The notes under the pieces: generated by a model | Told to the model about the DNA's origin: nothing | Seen by the model: only the letters and a program-made list of their open reading frames with translations | Database searches by the model: none | Translations under genes and position numbers: made by a program | Assembly: GCA_025999935.1 (NCBI GenBank) | Contig: BNXY01000022.1 | Location: 1 to 39,578, forward strand | DNA from: Bacteroidia bacterium | GTDB taxonomy: Bacteria; Bacteroidota; Bacteroidia; Bacteroidales; Azobacteroidaceae | Direction: 5' to 3' | Length of the DNA: 39,578 nucleotides | In this document: positions 19,172 to 27,077 of the stretch, one piece after another | How positions within the stretch are numbered: the stretch's first letter is position 1 | How the letters are laid out: every line of letters begins with the position of its first letter

Positions 19172-20626
19172 ATGAATACTAAACAGTTAAGACAAAAAAT
19201 ATTAGACCTTGCCATTCGTGGCAAATTGGTGCCGCAAGACCCCAATGATGAGCCTGCATCGGTGCTTGTTGCCAAAATCCGTGCAGAAAAAGAACGGTTA
19301 ATCAAGGAAAAGAAAATCAAGCGGGACAAAAACGAATCGTTTATTTTTTATGGTGAAGATAAATCCCATTATGAGAAGTTACCTTTTGAAGTGCCAGAGA
19401 GTTGGACATGGATGAGGTTAACTGATATGGCTATTGTTGCTCTTGGAAAAACACTTGACAAACAAAAAAACAGAGGAGAGTATAATCCTTATTTGAGAAG
19501 TGTAAATGTCCGTTGGGGACATATTGCTTTAGATGACTTAAAAGAAATGAAATTTGAAGAATCTGAACTTGAAAGATATAATATCCTTGAAGGAGATTTG
19601 TTGATTTGTGAGGGAGGGGAAGCAGGTAGATGTGCAGTTTGGAAAAATCAATCTGTTTCAGTAAAATACCAAAATGCTATTCATCGGGTAAGGTTTTATT
19701 CTGGAATCAATTCAGACTTCTATATGTATGCGCTTTGGCACTACAACAACAGCCATATTTTAGAGAACTATTGCAAAGGCGTTACAATTAAGCATTTAAC
19801 AGGGCAAGCACTTGATTTACTCTATTTCCCTCTCCCTCCGCTTTCCGAACAGCACCGTATCGTTTCCGAAATTGAACGATTATTTTTGCTTATTGATAGC
19901 ATCGAAGAAAACAAACAGTCATTAGAGCAAGTAATTAAACAAGCCAAGTCCAAAGTACTTGACCTCGCCATTCATGGCAAACTTGTTCCGCAAGACCCGA
20001 ATGATGAGCCTGCATCGGTTTTGTTGGAAAGGATTAAAGCAGAGCAAAAAACGAAAAAACAAACTGCAGATATTTCACATTATCCGTTTGTAGTGCCTGA
20101 AAGTTGGGTGTGGTGCAGGTTAAATGATATTGCAAACATTGCTCTTGGAAAAACACTTGATAAACAAAAAAATAAAGGAGAATTTAAGACTTATTTGAGA
20201 AGTGTAAATATCCGCTGGGGACATGTTGATTTGGATGATTTAAAAGAAATGAAATTTGAAGAATCGGAGCTTGAAAAATACAATATCCTTGAAGGTGATT
20301 TATTGATTTGTGAAGGTGGCGAAGCAGGAAGGTGTGCGGTATGGAAAAATCAATCAGTTTCGGTGAGATACCAAAATGCTATTCATCGAGTAAGATTTTA
20401 TGCTAAAATCAATTCAGATTTTTATATGTATGCTCTTTGGCATTACAATAATAGCGAAATTTTAGAAGAATATTGCAAAGGTGTTACAATTAAACATTTA
20501 ACAGGACAATCACTTAATTTGCTTTATTTTCCTCTTCCTCCACTATCCGAACAAAAGCGTATTGTGTCCCAAATAGAAACAATTTTCAATCAATTAGATG
20601 AAATCGAACAATCAATAAAAGCGTAG
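19172..20626 (+). CDS. hsdS: Type I specificity subunit S, expressed copy, with two near-identical recognition domains
   Basis: From ATG 19172 the protein has 484 aa and starts MNTKQLRQKILDLAIRGKLV, the usual N-terminal helix of this HsdS class; an upstream TTG (19142) is less likely. It contains two halves with the same order: helix (LDLAI-GKLVPQDPNDEPASVL), then TRD, then LPPLSEQ and coiled helix. The two TRDs are almost the same: both contain LGKTLDKQKN, DDLKEMKFEESELE, LLICEGGEAGRCAVWKNQ and CKGVTIKHLTGQ. Nucleotide differences between them are mainly synonymous. Two identical half-site readers predict a palindromic bipartite target. It shares 23-bp and 32-bp perfect inverted repeats with the silent cassette at 21514-22812, so its sequence can be switched. 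Confidence 0.92.
   Translation: MNTKQLRQKILDLAIRGKLVPQDPNDEPASVLVAKIRAEKERLIKEKKIKRDKNESFIFYGEDKSHYEKLPFEVPESWTWMRLTDMAIVALGKTLDKQKNRGEYNPYLRSVNVRWGHIALDDLKEMKFEESELERYNILEGDLLICEGGEAGRCAVWKNQSVSVKYQNAIHRVRFYSGINSDFYMYALWHYNNSHILENYCKGVTIKHLTGQALDLLYFPLPPLSEQHRIVSEIERLFLLIDSIEENKQSLEQVIKQAKSKVLDLAIHGKLVPQDPNDEPASVLLERIKAEQKTKKQTADISHYPFVVPESWVWCRLNDIANIALGKTLDKQKNKGEFKTYLRSVNIRWGHVDLDDLKEMKFEESELEKYNILEGDLLICEGGEAGRCAVWKNQSVSVRYQNAIHRVRFYAKINSDFYMYALWHYNNSEILEEYCKGVTIKHLTGQSLNLLYFPLPPLSEQKRIVSQIETIFNQLDEIEQSIKA
19358..19380. repeat. 23-bp inverted repeat, copy in hsdS
   Basis: Perfect inverted match to 22781-22803, encoding DKSHYEK in the same frame in both genes, before the first TRD. Crossover here would fuse the expressed 5' end to the silent cassette in frame. 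Confidence 0.85.
19958..19989. repeat. 32-bp inverted repeat, copy in hsdS centre
   Basis: Perfect inverted match to 22145-22176 within a ~150-bp region of high similarity encoding LDLAIHGKLVP and following residues. Crossover here would swap only the second TRD. Confidence 0.85.
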
Positions 20627-20646
20627 GTTTCAATTTCCTACGCTTT
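20618..20646. terminator. Hairpin terminator between hsdS and the recombinase gene
   Basis: AAAGCGTAGG and CCTACGCTTT pair perfectly around a 9-nt loop. The stem includes the hsdS stop codon. Flanking A and T runs make it usable in both directions between the two convergent genes. Confidence 0.75.
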
Positions 20647-20658
20647 CGTAATTGAGTA

Positions 20659-21462
20659 TTACCATGTAACAACTTTATCAACAATCATTTGTTGTTCGCT
20701 CGCTGTCCGTCGCAAATAAATCCGTGTCGTTTCGATACTTTCATGTCCCATTAAATCTGCCAATAGCGCAATGTCGTTGAATTTATCCAAAAAATTCTTG
20801 GCAAAGCGATGGCGGAAAGAATGAGGATAAATTACCTTGATGTTCAATCCGTATTTTTCCGCAAAGTGTTTAAGTTGTTGCGAAATACCTCTTGCGGTTA
20901 TTCGTTCGCCAAAACGATTTCGGAAAATATAACCCGAAGAAAGGCTCTTTTCTTTCAACCATTTTGTGGCTTCTTCCCGCAATTTTTTCGGAATATACAA
21001 TCGGCGAACTTTTCCGCCTTTGGTGTACATATCCAAGTACCCTGTTTCAACGTGCTCCGCTTTTATTTGCAGTAATTCGCTAATTCTCGCACCGGTTGCC
21101 GTCAAAAACCAAACTACAAAATACCATTCGGTATGTCCATCGGTTTTTAGATTGGTTTTCAGAAACTTGTAATCTGCATCACTGACAACGTTTTCGAGGA
21201 AGTTTTTTTGTTGCACTTTCACAAATTTGAGTTTCAACCGTTCCTTTTGAATAAATTCGAGGTATTTATTCAATGCCTGCAACCGTAAATTGACCGTTTG
21301 GGGTTTGAAGTGCTCCATCAAATAGCCTTTATAGGCTAAAAGATTTTCTTTATCAATCTTTTCATACTGCGTAAGAAAATGATTGATAGTCCACACATAA
21401 GACGTAACCGTACTCTTAGAGAGGTCACTTTTCTCAAGAAATTTCTGAAATGTTGTTACCAT
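20659..21462 (-). CDS. Tyrosine recombinase (XerC/D-like invertase) of the hsdS locus
   Basis: A 267-aa tyrosine recombinase. The N-terminal ~95 residues form a SAM-like core-binding domain. The catalytic residues are R in TGARISELL, K in TKGGKVRRL, H-x-x-R in HSFRHRFA, H in LMGHESIE and nucleophile Y in TTRIYLRR. It lies between two hsdS genes in opposite orientation, the standard place for invertases that shuffle type I specificity genes. Its own gene is inside the invertible segment. It is preceded by a TACTTTTG -7 box overlapped by an 8-bp palindrome, which suggests self-control or a binding site. Confidence 0.92.
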   Translation of the reverse strand: MVTTFQKFLEKSDLSKSTVTSYVWTINHFLTQYEKIDKENLLAYKGYLMEHFKPQTVNLRLQALNKYLEFIQKERLKLKFVKVQQKNFLENVVSDADYKFLKTNLKTDGHTEWYFVVWFLTATGARISELLQIKAEHVETGYLDMYTKGGKVRRLYIPKKLREEATKWLKEKSLSSGYIFRNRFGERITARGISQQLKHFAEKYGLNIKVIYPHSFRHRFAKNFLDKFNDIALLADLMGHESIETTRIYLRRTASEQQMIVDKVVTW

Positions 21463-21490
21463 AATTTTAATATTTAAAAGTTTACGGCAA

Positions 21491-21515
21491 CAAAAGTATC
21501 TTATGTGAGATACTT
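21491..21515 (-). promoter_or_regulatory. Recombinase promoter overlapped by a palindrome
   Basis: On the minus strand a TACTTTTG -7 box (plus 21491-21498) is overlapped by arms AAGTATCT (21494-21501) and AGATACTT (21508-21515) separated by 6 nt. Two short palindromic arms with a 6-nt centre also fit a tyrosine recombinase core site. The AAGTATC/GATAC arms resemble the third unit of the 42-bp array. Confidence 0.5.
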
Positions 21516-22144
21516 ATAAATTGTTTTGAATTGAATCCAATGTTTTGAAGATTGTTTCGATTTGAGAGACAATGCGGTGCTGCTCTTTTAATGGTGGAAT
21601 TGGTATCTGGGTGTTTATAATTTTATCTTTAGAAATATTCGGTTGCGCTCCACCCTCTGCTTTATCTTTAAAGTCTTCTCTATGAGATAATAAATAATAA
21701 AACAGATATTTATTAAAAATAATTGAGTTTGGTTTGCAAACACAACAAGCCTGATTTGTTGTTGTTTCAATATTTAGAATGCCACATCTTCCAATAGTTG
21801 CTCCGTATAATGCAATCACAACAGAGCCAATAGGATTTAATTTTAATTGTTTACATTCTATTAGTGCAGATTCACTAATATACTCTGATACACTTGTTAT
21901 TATATCATCGTTTAAATCGCCCGTTTTTAACCATGGAATTGTTCCATTTACATAATAGTTACTGTTTGTTCGACTTGGCGTTGTACCCGCAGACCAATTT
22001 CCTATGTTTTCCATCTTGCACCACACCCAATCCTCTGGTATTTCAAACGGATAATGTGAAATATCAGCAGTTTGTTTCTTCGTTTTCTGCTCTGCTTTAA
22101 TCCGTTCCAAAAGCACCGATGCAGGCTCATCATTCGGGTTTTGA

Positions 22145-22176
22145 GGAACAAGTTTGCCATGAATGGCGAGGTCAAG
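22145..22176. repeat. 32-bp inverted repeat, copy in silent cassette
   Basis: Perfect inverted partner of 19958-19989. Confidence 0.85.
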
Positions 22177-22780
22177 GACTTTGGCTTTGGCTTGCTTGAT
22201 GATTTGTTCTAATGAAGTTTTGTCATTTTCTATTTCATCTATCCAGGTAAAAGCGGATTCGATGACAGAAACGATGCGCTGTTGCTCTGGGAAAGGCGGT
22301 ATAGGAAATATGTACGATGTAATATTCTCATTATTTATTGACGGGGAGTTATCTCCTTTCATAAAGGCATTTAGTCCATCAATGACATACGATGATAACA
22401 TTAAATAATACAAATACTTAGGATATAATACTTTTGTCGGTTGGCATACAAAAAAACCAGTTGAAGCTATACAATTAGAATATTTTGCATCAACGTATGC
22501 AATATTTTCCAAATAGGGTCTGACCATAGAAAACAAAGTGGCGCCAATCTCAACTCCACGATTAGCTCGACTTGGTGCATCAGTAACGCTAAGATATTTC
22601 GGCTCAGTTATTTTATGTTTCTTATTGTCTATAGAATTGATGTCTATGTATCCAAAAGTATCTCCTGTTGGTTTCTTACTTTCCATCGGCTTAAAACATT
22701 CACTCCCTTTTACCCACATCCAATTTTCCGGAATCTCAAAAGGTATCTCATCCTCAATACATTTCACTGTTCCATCGACA

Positions 22781-22803
22781 AACTTCTCATAATGGGATTT
22801 ATC
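22781..22803. repeat. 23-bp inverted repeat, copy in silent cassette
   Basis: Perfect inverted partner of 19358-19380. Sequence similarity stops at both ends of the 23 bp, which marks the edge of the cassette. Confidence 0.85.
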
Positions 22804-22812
22804 AAAAGAATA

Positions 22813-23154
22813 CTAAACATTATCAATCTGATTAATAATCAAATAACCCTCTTTCTCATCTGCCATACAAAATTATATTCCACGATAAAACACAAGACCA
22901 AGCTCCGTTTCCGGCAAAAATCTTCCTTTTTCGTTCCTTAAAAGCGTATTTTTGCCGAAAGTCTTGTTGATTTATCGCTTCATATTGAAGGTGTATAGCA
23001 GTTGAGAAAGAGATAGAAAATTCAAACTCTTGATGACTTATGACGCCAAAGTAGGACATCTCTTCGCCAATTTCGGACAAGGCAGGAAATTCTTTGGTGG
23101 TTCATTATCTTTGGTATAACTTTGCTTTGACATTCATTGATAAAGTAAGATTGT
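22813..23154. other. Intergenic region after the invertible locus
   Basis: No convincing gene. A 10-bp stem (CGGCAAAAAT 22912-22921, ATTTTTGCCG 22948-22957) is the only strong structure. A 74-codon minus frame within 22856-23080 has no family features. The promoter for the next gene lies at 23094-23124. Confidence 0.55.
23094..23124 (+). promoter_or_regulatory. Promoter of the 322-aa membrane protein gene
   Basis: TTG at 23094-23096, a 20-nt spacer and TAACTTTG at 23117-23124 match the Bacteroidota consensus; the ATG follows 30 nt later. Confidence 0.6.
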
Positions 23155-24123
23155 ATGCGAAAAATTACTTATATAAACCTATCCCATCGGGAGGCAAACA
23201 CCCGGATTTGGAATTTTCTGATTGAGAAATACAAGTCTATCAAACAGCATAATGTGCCAATGGCATATTTGTGGCTGGTTGTAGCCTGTATCGCTTTCGG
23301 ATTCATTGCCGTTTTCGGTTGGTTTGCTTATCTTACCGTGTTTTTTCAAGATATACGTTTTACGCCTCACTATCTGCGAACTGTTATCCGGCACAATCAA
23401 ATGACAATTTCTCAAGTCAATGACTACCTTAATTCACAGGTGTTTAAATACAAAACGAGTTTATCACATGGGCATTTCTCTCTCAAAGGACAAAGCCGTA
23501 TCGAAGCAACGTTCGAGTTGCTGTACAAAGAATTCAGATTGCCGGACAACAGCGATGCGCAAGTCATATCCCATATTGATGAAGTAAAACAGATTGTCAT
23601 TGAAGGAAATACTGAAATTAAAACAGTTTCGGCATACACGAATCTAAAATCGGTTGAAGAGCAAAAGGAATTGGAACGCATACAAAGATTGAAGGAGGAA
23701 CAGGCACAAAGAAAGACCTCGGCTAACAATCGCAACAAAGGAAGAATGTTAAGCTCTTTTGAATCGGCTTTGTCGGACGAACAACTGAACAAGCTGACCA
23801 ACTGCTGTAACGCCATACCTATATTTACTCGTGATATTGAAACGTATGAACTAAAAGAAGTACTCGTAGGCTCACAGACAAAGCCTTTGCAATTGGATGT
23901 AAATAAACACATCGCCCTACTTTTTAACCAATTAAGCGAACATAAACTGATATGCAAAACATGGATGAGTGTCGCCGAAAGAAACCAATGTTTCCTGTCT
24001 AAAAAAGAGAAACTAATAGTATCCAAAGACTTGTCTTCCGCCTTGTCTGCCTCTTCCACTATCAAATTGGAAGTAGAAGAAGATATTAACAAATGGGTTA
24101 AAGCCATCGTAGAGCAGAAATAA
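23155..24123 (+). CDS. Unknown protein with one membrane helix, element-borne
   Basis: I do not recognise this 322-aa protein. One clear hydrophobic segment (about residues 36-65, AYLWLVVACIAFGFIAVFGW) predicts membrane anchoring with most of the protein on one side. A charged, probably coiled region lies near residues 165-200 (EEQKELERIQRLKEEQAQR). It has its own promoter and a terminator at 24147-24178, so it is a single-gene unit between the hsdS locus and the mobilization module. Its position suggests a role in the element's maintenance or transfer, but nothing in the sequence shows it. Confidence 0.7.
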   Translation: MRKITYINLSHREANTRIWNFLIEKYKSIKQHNVPMAYLWLVVACIAFGFIAVFGWFAYLTVFFQDIRFTPHYLRTVIRHNQMTISQVNDYLNSQVFKYKTSLSHGHFSLKGQSRIEATFELLYKEFRLPDNSDAQVISHIDEVKQIVIEGNTEIKTVSAYTNLKSVEEQKELERIQRLKEEQAQRKTSANNRNKGRMLSSFESALSDEQLNKLTNCCNAIPIFTRDIETYELKEVLVGSQTKPLQLDVNKHIALLFNQLSEHKLICKTWMSVAERNQCFLSKKEKLIVSKDLSSALSASSTIKLEVEEDINKWVKAIVEQK

Positions 24124-24146
24124 TACATCCTCAATACACTTGAATG

Positions 24147-24178
24147 AGCCTGAGATTATATTAATCTTGGGCTTTTTT
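24147..24178 (+). terminator. Intrinsic terminator
   Basis: AGCCTGAGATT and AATCTTGGGCT pair (one wobble, one mismatch) around a 5-nt loop, followed by TTTTTT. Confidence 0.7.
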
Positions 24179-24197
24179 ATTGTCCACAATTCTCAAA

Positions 24198-24228
24198 ACA
24201 TTGGCGGTTAATACGAATACATTGGCGG
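24198..24228. repeat. ACATTGGCGG direct repeats, 21 bp apart
   Basis: ACATTGGCGG at 24198-24207 and 24219-24228, two helical turns apart, upstream of the HTH gene. A candidate operator or iteron-like binding site. Confidence 0.45.
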
Positions 24229-24315
24229 ACAATCTTTCTGTTGCTTGGATGATATTCCTTTGCGCTCGAAAGGTAGTCGCGACACCTGATTGTATCATTA
24301 ATAAAAATTATTCGT

Positions 24316-24606
24316 ATGGAAAATAATGTATTGGAAAAGCGTCTGGAAAAGATTGAGAATTTGCTTCTCGGACAAAAAGATGTGTTCACTTTCGATGAAT
24401 GCTGCGGGTACACAGGTATATCAAAGACCTATATGTACAAACTAACATGTACAAGCAAGATACCCCATTTCAAGCCTCACGGCAAGACAATCTATTTCAG
24501 CAAGGAAGAAATAGACAAGTGGCTGATGCAAAATCCGGTGAAAACAGCAGGGCAAATCGAACAGGAAGCAGCGACGTATGTAGTAACAGGTCATCGAAAA
24601 CGGTAA
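24316..24606 (+). CDS. Helix-turn-helix (excisionase/MerR-type) DNA-binding protein
   Basis: A 96-aa protein with a short N-terminal coiled stretch (LEKRLEKIENLLL) and an HTH_17-like domain (FTFDECCGYTGISKTYMYKL ... FKPHGKTIYFSKEEIDKWL). This is the usual form of excisionase or control proteins on Bacteroides mobilizable elements. It starts the maintenance and mobilization gene run, with the next gene 3 nt downstream. It might bind the repeats at 24198-24228. Whether it controls excision or replication cannot be decided from sequence. Confidence 0.8.
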   Translation: MENNVLEKRLEKIENLLLGQKDVFTFDECCGYTGISKTYMYKLTCTSKIPHFKPHGKTIYFSKEEIDKWLMQNPVKTAGQIEQEAATYVVTGHRKR

Positions 24607-24609
24607 GCC

Positions 24610-25023
24610 ATGAACTACATCGAACTGATAAATAACTTTTGGCTGATTGACGAACAGAAAGGGTTCAATGGACATGAAACACGGTTGTACTTCTTTCTGC
24701 TTTGCTTAGGCAATCGCTTGTTTTGGAAAATGGAATGGCTCGAGTACGGAGACGATAAGATGCAGGCTTATATCGGGATTTCGGCTGCTACCTTGCGTAC
24801 TTCTCGGAACAAACTAAAGGCAGCATCCCTTATTGACTTCGTTGTCGGAGGGCAGGAATATAGGACAAAGACAAGGTATAAGATTTTAACACCTAATCCG
24901 ACACCTTGTCATGGCTCTATACCTTATAGTAAAACAAATACAAAAACAAACACTTTTAAAACAGTTAAGAATGAAAGATTTTCAAAGAGAGAATTTGTTG
25001 CCTCCGGGAGTGATTTTGACTAA
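24610..25023 (+). CDS. Winged-helix protein, putative replication/mobilization-associated
   Basis: A 137-aa protein whose residues ~15-95 look like a winged helix (FNGHETRLYFFLLCLGNR ... IGISAATLRTSRNKLKAASL), similar to domains found in DnaD-like or replication-initiator accessory proteins. The C-terminus is basic and Thr/Lys-rich. It sits between the HTH protein and a DnaC-like ATPase and overlaps the latter by 53 nt. This order is typical of replication modules of mobilizable elements, so I infer a DNA-binding partner of the ATPase. No enzymatic motif is seen. Confidence 0.6.
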   Translation: MNYIELINNFWLIDEQKGFNGHETRLYFFLLCLGNRLFWKMEWLEYGDDKMQAYIGISAATLRTSRNKLKAASLIDFVVGGQEYRTKTRYKILTPNPTPCHGSIPYSKTNTKTNTFKTVKNERFSKREFVASGSDFD

Positions 25024-25696
25024 TAAGCTCGATTTGTGCATGGAGACCATAAAAGCCCGCTTTGCCGGTGAAAAAAAAATAAATGAGTCGTTACGATTTC
25101 CTTTTCCGTTTGAGTACGAGGAGTATAAACTGTTGCTGGCTCAAAGTGCCAACGTTATTTTGGAACAACGGCGAGAAAAACAGTCGTTTGTGTTTGATGA
25201 AAAGAATGAGTCGGTCATTCGGCAACTTTTCTTCTACCTGACATTAGACGACCATTTTTTCGGCGACCCGCAAAAAGGTATAATGCTTGTAGGAAAATAC
25301 GGTTGTGGAAAAACGCTCATTATGCAAGCCATGGCGGAGATGTATAACTCCGTGATTCATTCCTTGCACCTGCAACGACCACTGCTGAAATTTCTCAAAT
25401 CGTCCGAATTGCTGGATTTATTGAAAGAGAAGTCCATCAAAAGTTTTTCCCAACAACCGCTTGTCATTGATGAGTTTGGGCGGGAGCCGAAACAAATCAT
25501 GGATTTCGGCAACTTGCGAAGTCCGATGATTGAACTATTGTGCAAGCGATACGATACCGGAGCATGGACACATGGAGTAAGTAACTTCACTTTGGAAACG
25601 CTTGGTTCCGAAAATCTTTACGGGCAAATGACTGGCGACCGATTGAAATCCATGTTCAATTTTATTGAACTCAAAGGCGAAAGCCGGAGAAAATAA
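24971..25696 (+). CDS. DnaC/IstB-like AAA+ ATPase
   Basis: From ATG 24971 the protein has 241 aa (MKDFQRENLLPPG...). An earlier ATG at 24911 lies further inside the previous gene and is less likely. Walker A is GKYGCGKT and Walker B is PLVIDEFG, with a sensor-like GVSNFTLETL afterwards. This is the layout of helicase-loader ATPases. Together with the upstream winged-helix gene it probably supports element replication or restart at transfer. It overlaps the preceding gene in another frame. Confidence 0.75.
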   Translation: MKDFQRENLLPPGVILTNKLDLCMETIKARFAGEKKINESLRFPFPFEYEEYKLLLAQSANVILEQRREKQSFVFDEKNESVIRQLFFYLTLDDHFFGDPQKGIMLVGKYGCGKTLIMQAMAEMYNSVIHSLHLQRPLLKFLKSSELLDLLKEKSIKSFSQQPLVIDEFGREPKQIMDFGNLRSPMIELLCKRYDTGAWTHGVSNFTLETLGSENLYGQMTGDRLKSMFNFIELKGESRRK

Positions 25697-25824
25697 ACCG
25701 ATTTATGAATCGGGAAGTGAATATACGAAAGCAGATATTTCTAACATTGCAAGATGTCAGTTTGTATAAACAAACTGCTCTTGCACCGCTTCCGCTCCCC
25801 ACTTCCGTTAAAGAATGATGAAGC
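25697..25824. other. Candidate origin of transfer (oriT)
   Basis: The gene-free stretch directly upstream of mobC contains CCGATT-TATG-AATCGG (25698-25713). It also has a strong inverted repeat CAGTTTGT-ATAA-ACAAACTG (25758-25777) nested inside GCAAG/CTTGC (25749-25753, 25780-25784), followed by CACCGCTTCCGCTCCCC. Inverted repeats next to a nick region in front of mobC/mobA are usual for oriT. The nick position cannot be named. Confidence 0.5.
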
Positions 25825-26127
25825 ATGAATAAAACAGAAATGATAATCATGAGATGCTCGGTTTCGGAGAAAAGCATCATCTCCCGCATGGCAGAAAAAT
25901 GCGGCATGGGCATATCCGAGTATTGCCGACAACAAGCAATGCAGGGCGAAGTTTGGGCGATACCCAAACTGTCGTCCGAGGAGGTGGAGTATTTTCATCT
26001 GCTGAAAGCGTATTGTGTAAACTTTAACCGGATTGCCAATTTGATTCGGAATAAAGACCTATCGTTGTTGGATGCTATTCGGGAGCTTGTAAGCAATCTC
26101 ACCCAATTACAAAAGCGGATTATATGA
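25825..26127 (+). CDS. mobC: MobC-family relaxosome accessory protein
   Basis: A 100-aa protein with an N-terminal ribbon-helix-helix-like segment (IIMRCSVSEKSIISRMAEKCGMG) and the MobC core (YCRQQAMQ, NFNRIANLIR). Members bind oriT and help the relaxase nick it. It overlaps mobA by four bases (ATGA) and follows the candidate oriT, so it is the first gene of the mobilization operon. Confidence 0.85.
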   Translation: MNKTEMIIMRCSVSEKSIISRMAEKCGMGISEYCRQQAMQGEVWAIPKLSSEEVEYFHLLKAYCVNFNRIANLIRNKDLSLLDAIRELVSNLTQLQKRII

Positions 26128-27077
26128 TAGCCAAGGCAAAAGCAATAGCACACGGAAGTAGAGCTATCGAATACGCAATGCGCGAATCCAAAAAAGGCGA
26201 CCTGATTGCATCGAACTTGATTCAGGATGAAACACCGGATAAAATCTATCAGGAATTTGTGGAGGCACAAAAGTACAACAGTCGTTGCAAGAACAAATTT
26301 ATCCGAATCGAAATTGGCATTGCTCCACAGGATGAAGCAAAGTTAACGGACAAGGAGCTATCCAAAATCTGTTGGGAGTTCAGTCGGAAATTCGGGTTTG
26401 GCAATCATCAATGGATAGCCTGCACCCATCGGGACACCGACAACCTGCATTTACACATGATAGTAAACCGGATGAGCATAGACAATAAAGTCTATCAAAC
26501 GGATTTTATCAGTAAACGAGCCGGAAAGATTGCTGAAGAAATCAGCCGTCAAATGGGATTGACCATCGCCAATGAGGTACAGCGAAAAGAAAAATATCGC
26601 CCTGACGTGATGTTCTTTGAGCGGATGATGGCGCGAACTCGAATGGAACAGGCGGCAATAGCTGTTTTGAAAACCCGCCCGAAATCACTCAAGGATTTCA
26701 CAAACGGGATGCAAAAGCGGGGAGTAACCGTTACAGAAGCCAAGAACAAGAAGGGAAATACCTACGGGCTTCGGTTTTCCGGTGACGACCAGACGTTCAA
26801 GGCTTCGCAAATTGGCAAAGAGTTTGGATACAGGACACTATTGAATACTTTCTCTGAAAACAGGCGGGAGGAGTATCAGGCAATGCATCAGGAGAATAAT
26901 CAGTCCGTAGATTTGGGAGCAGCCATTGCAGGTGGTGTATTAGCCGGTATCGGCTCTATAGGCTCCATGCTACCTTTGGATTGTGCAAATCCGGATGATT
27001 ACAATCCAAGCCTATCAGAGGAAGAAAAAAGAAAACGTAAACTTAAAAAGAAAAGAAGATATGGCAGACAATTCTAA
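26124..27077 (+). CDS. mobA: MobA-type relaxase
   Basis: A 317-aa relaxase/mobilization nuclease. The metal-binding motif III is H102-R-D-T-D-N-L-H109-L-H111 (HRDTDNLHLHMIVNR). The likely nicking tyrosine is in motif I near the N-terminus (AIEYAMRESKKG). The C-terminal ~90 residues lack a recognisable domain and end in a basic tail. It would nick one strand at oriT and lead it into a recipient using a helper element's secretion channel, since no such channel is encoded here. It is shorter than many plasmid relaxases but normal for Bacteroides mobilizable elements. Confidence 0.9.
   Translation: MIAKAKAIAHGSRAIEYAMRESKKGDLIASNLIQDETPDKIYQEFVEAQKYNSRCKNKFIRIEIGIAPQDEAKLTDKELSKICWEFSRKFGFGNHQWIACTHRDTDNLHLHMIVNRMSIDNKVYQTDFISKRAGKIAEEISRQMGLTIANEVQRKEKYRPDVMFFERMMARTRMEQAAIAVLKTRPKSLKDFTNGMQKRGVTVTEAKNKKGNTYGLRFSGDDQTFKASQIGKEFGYRTLLNTFSENRREEYQAMHQENNQSVDLGAAIAGGVLAGIGSIGSMLPLDCANPDDYNPSLSEEEKRKRKLKKKRRYGRQF

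Larger units (their letters stand above)
21514..22812 (-). pseudogene. hsdS: Silent hsdS cassette (start-less specificity gene)
   Basis: An HsdS-like frame opposite to the expressed copy. It is open from just after an in-frame TAG at 22813-22815 to the stop at 21514-21516. It lacks the N-terminal helix and any ATG; a GTG at 22767 would give 417 aa. It carries two TRDs unlike each other and unlike the expressed pair (markers: GYIDINSIDNKKHKI and WSAGTTPSRTNSNYY) separated by the shared LDLAIHGKLVP region. It starts with the shared DKSHYEK segment. I read it as a storage copy whose TRDs reach expression by inversion. Confidence 0.88.

Noticed and set aside
22856..23080. 74-codon minus-strand frame after the silent hsdS
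   Set aside because: No recognisable family, no promoter or ribosome site; it contains one arm of an inverted repeat.
24911..24970. ATG 24911 as start of the DnaC-like gene
   Set aside because: It lies deep inside the previous gene; ATG 24971 gives a more normal N-terminus.
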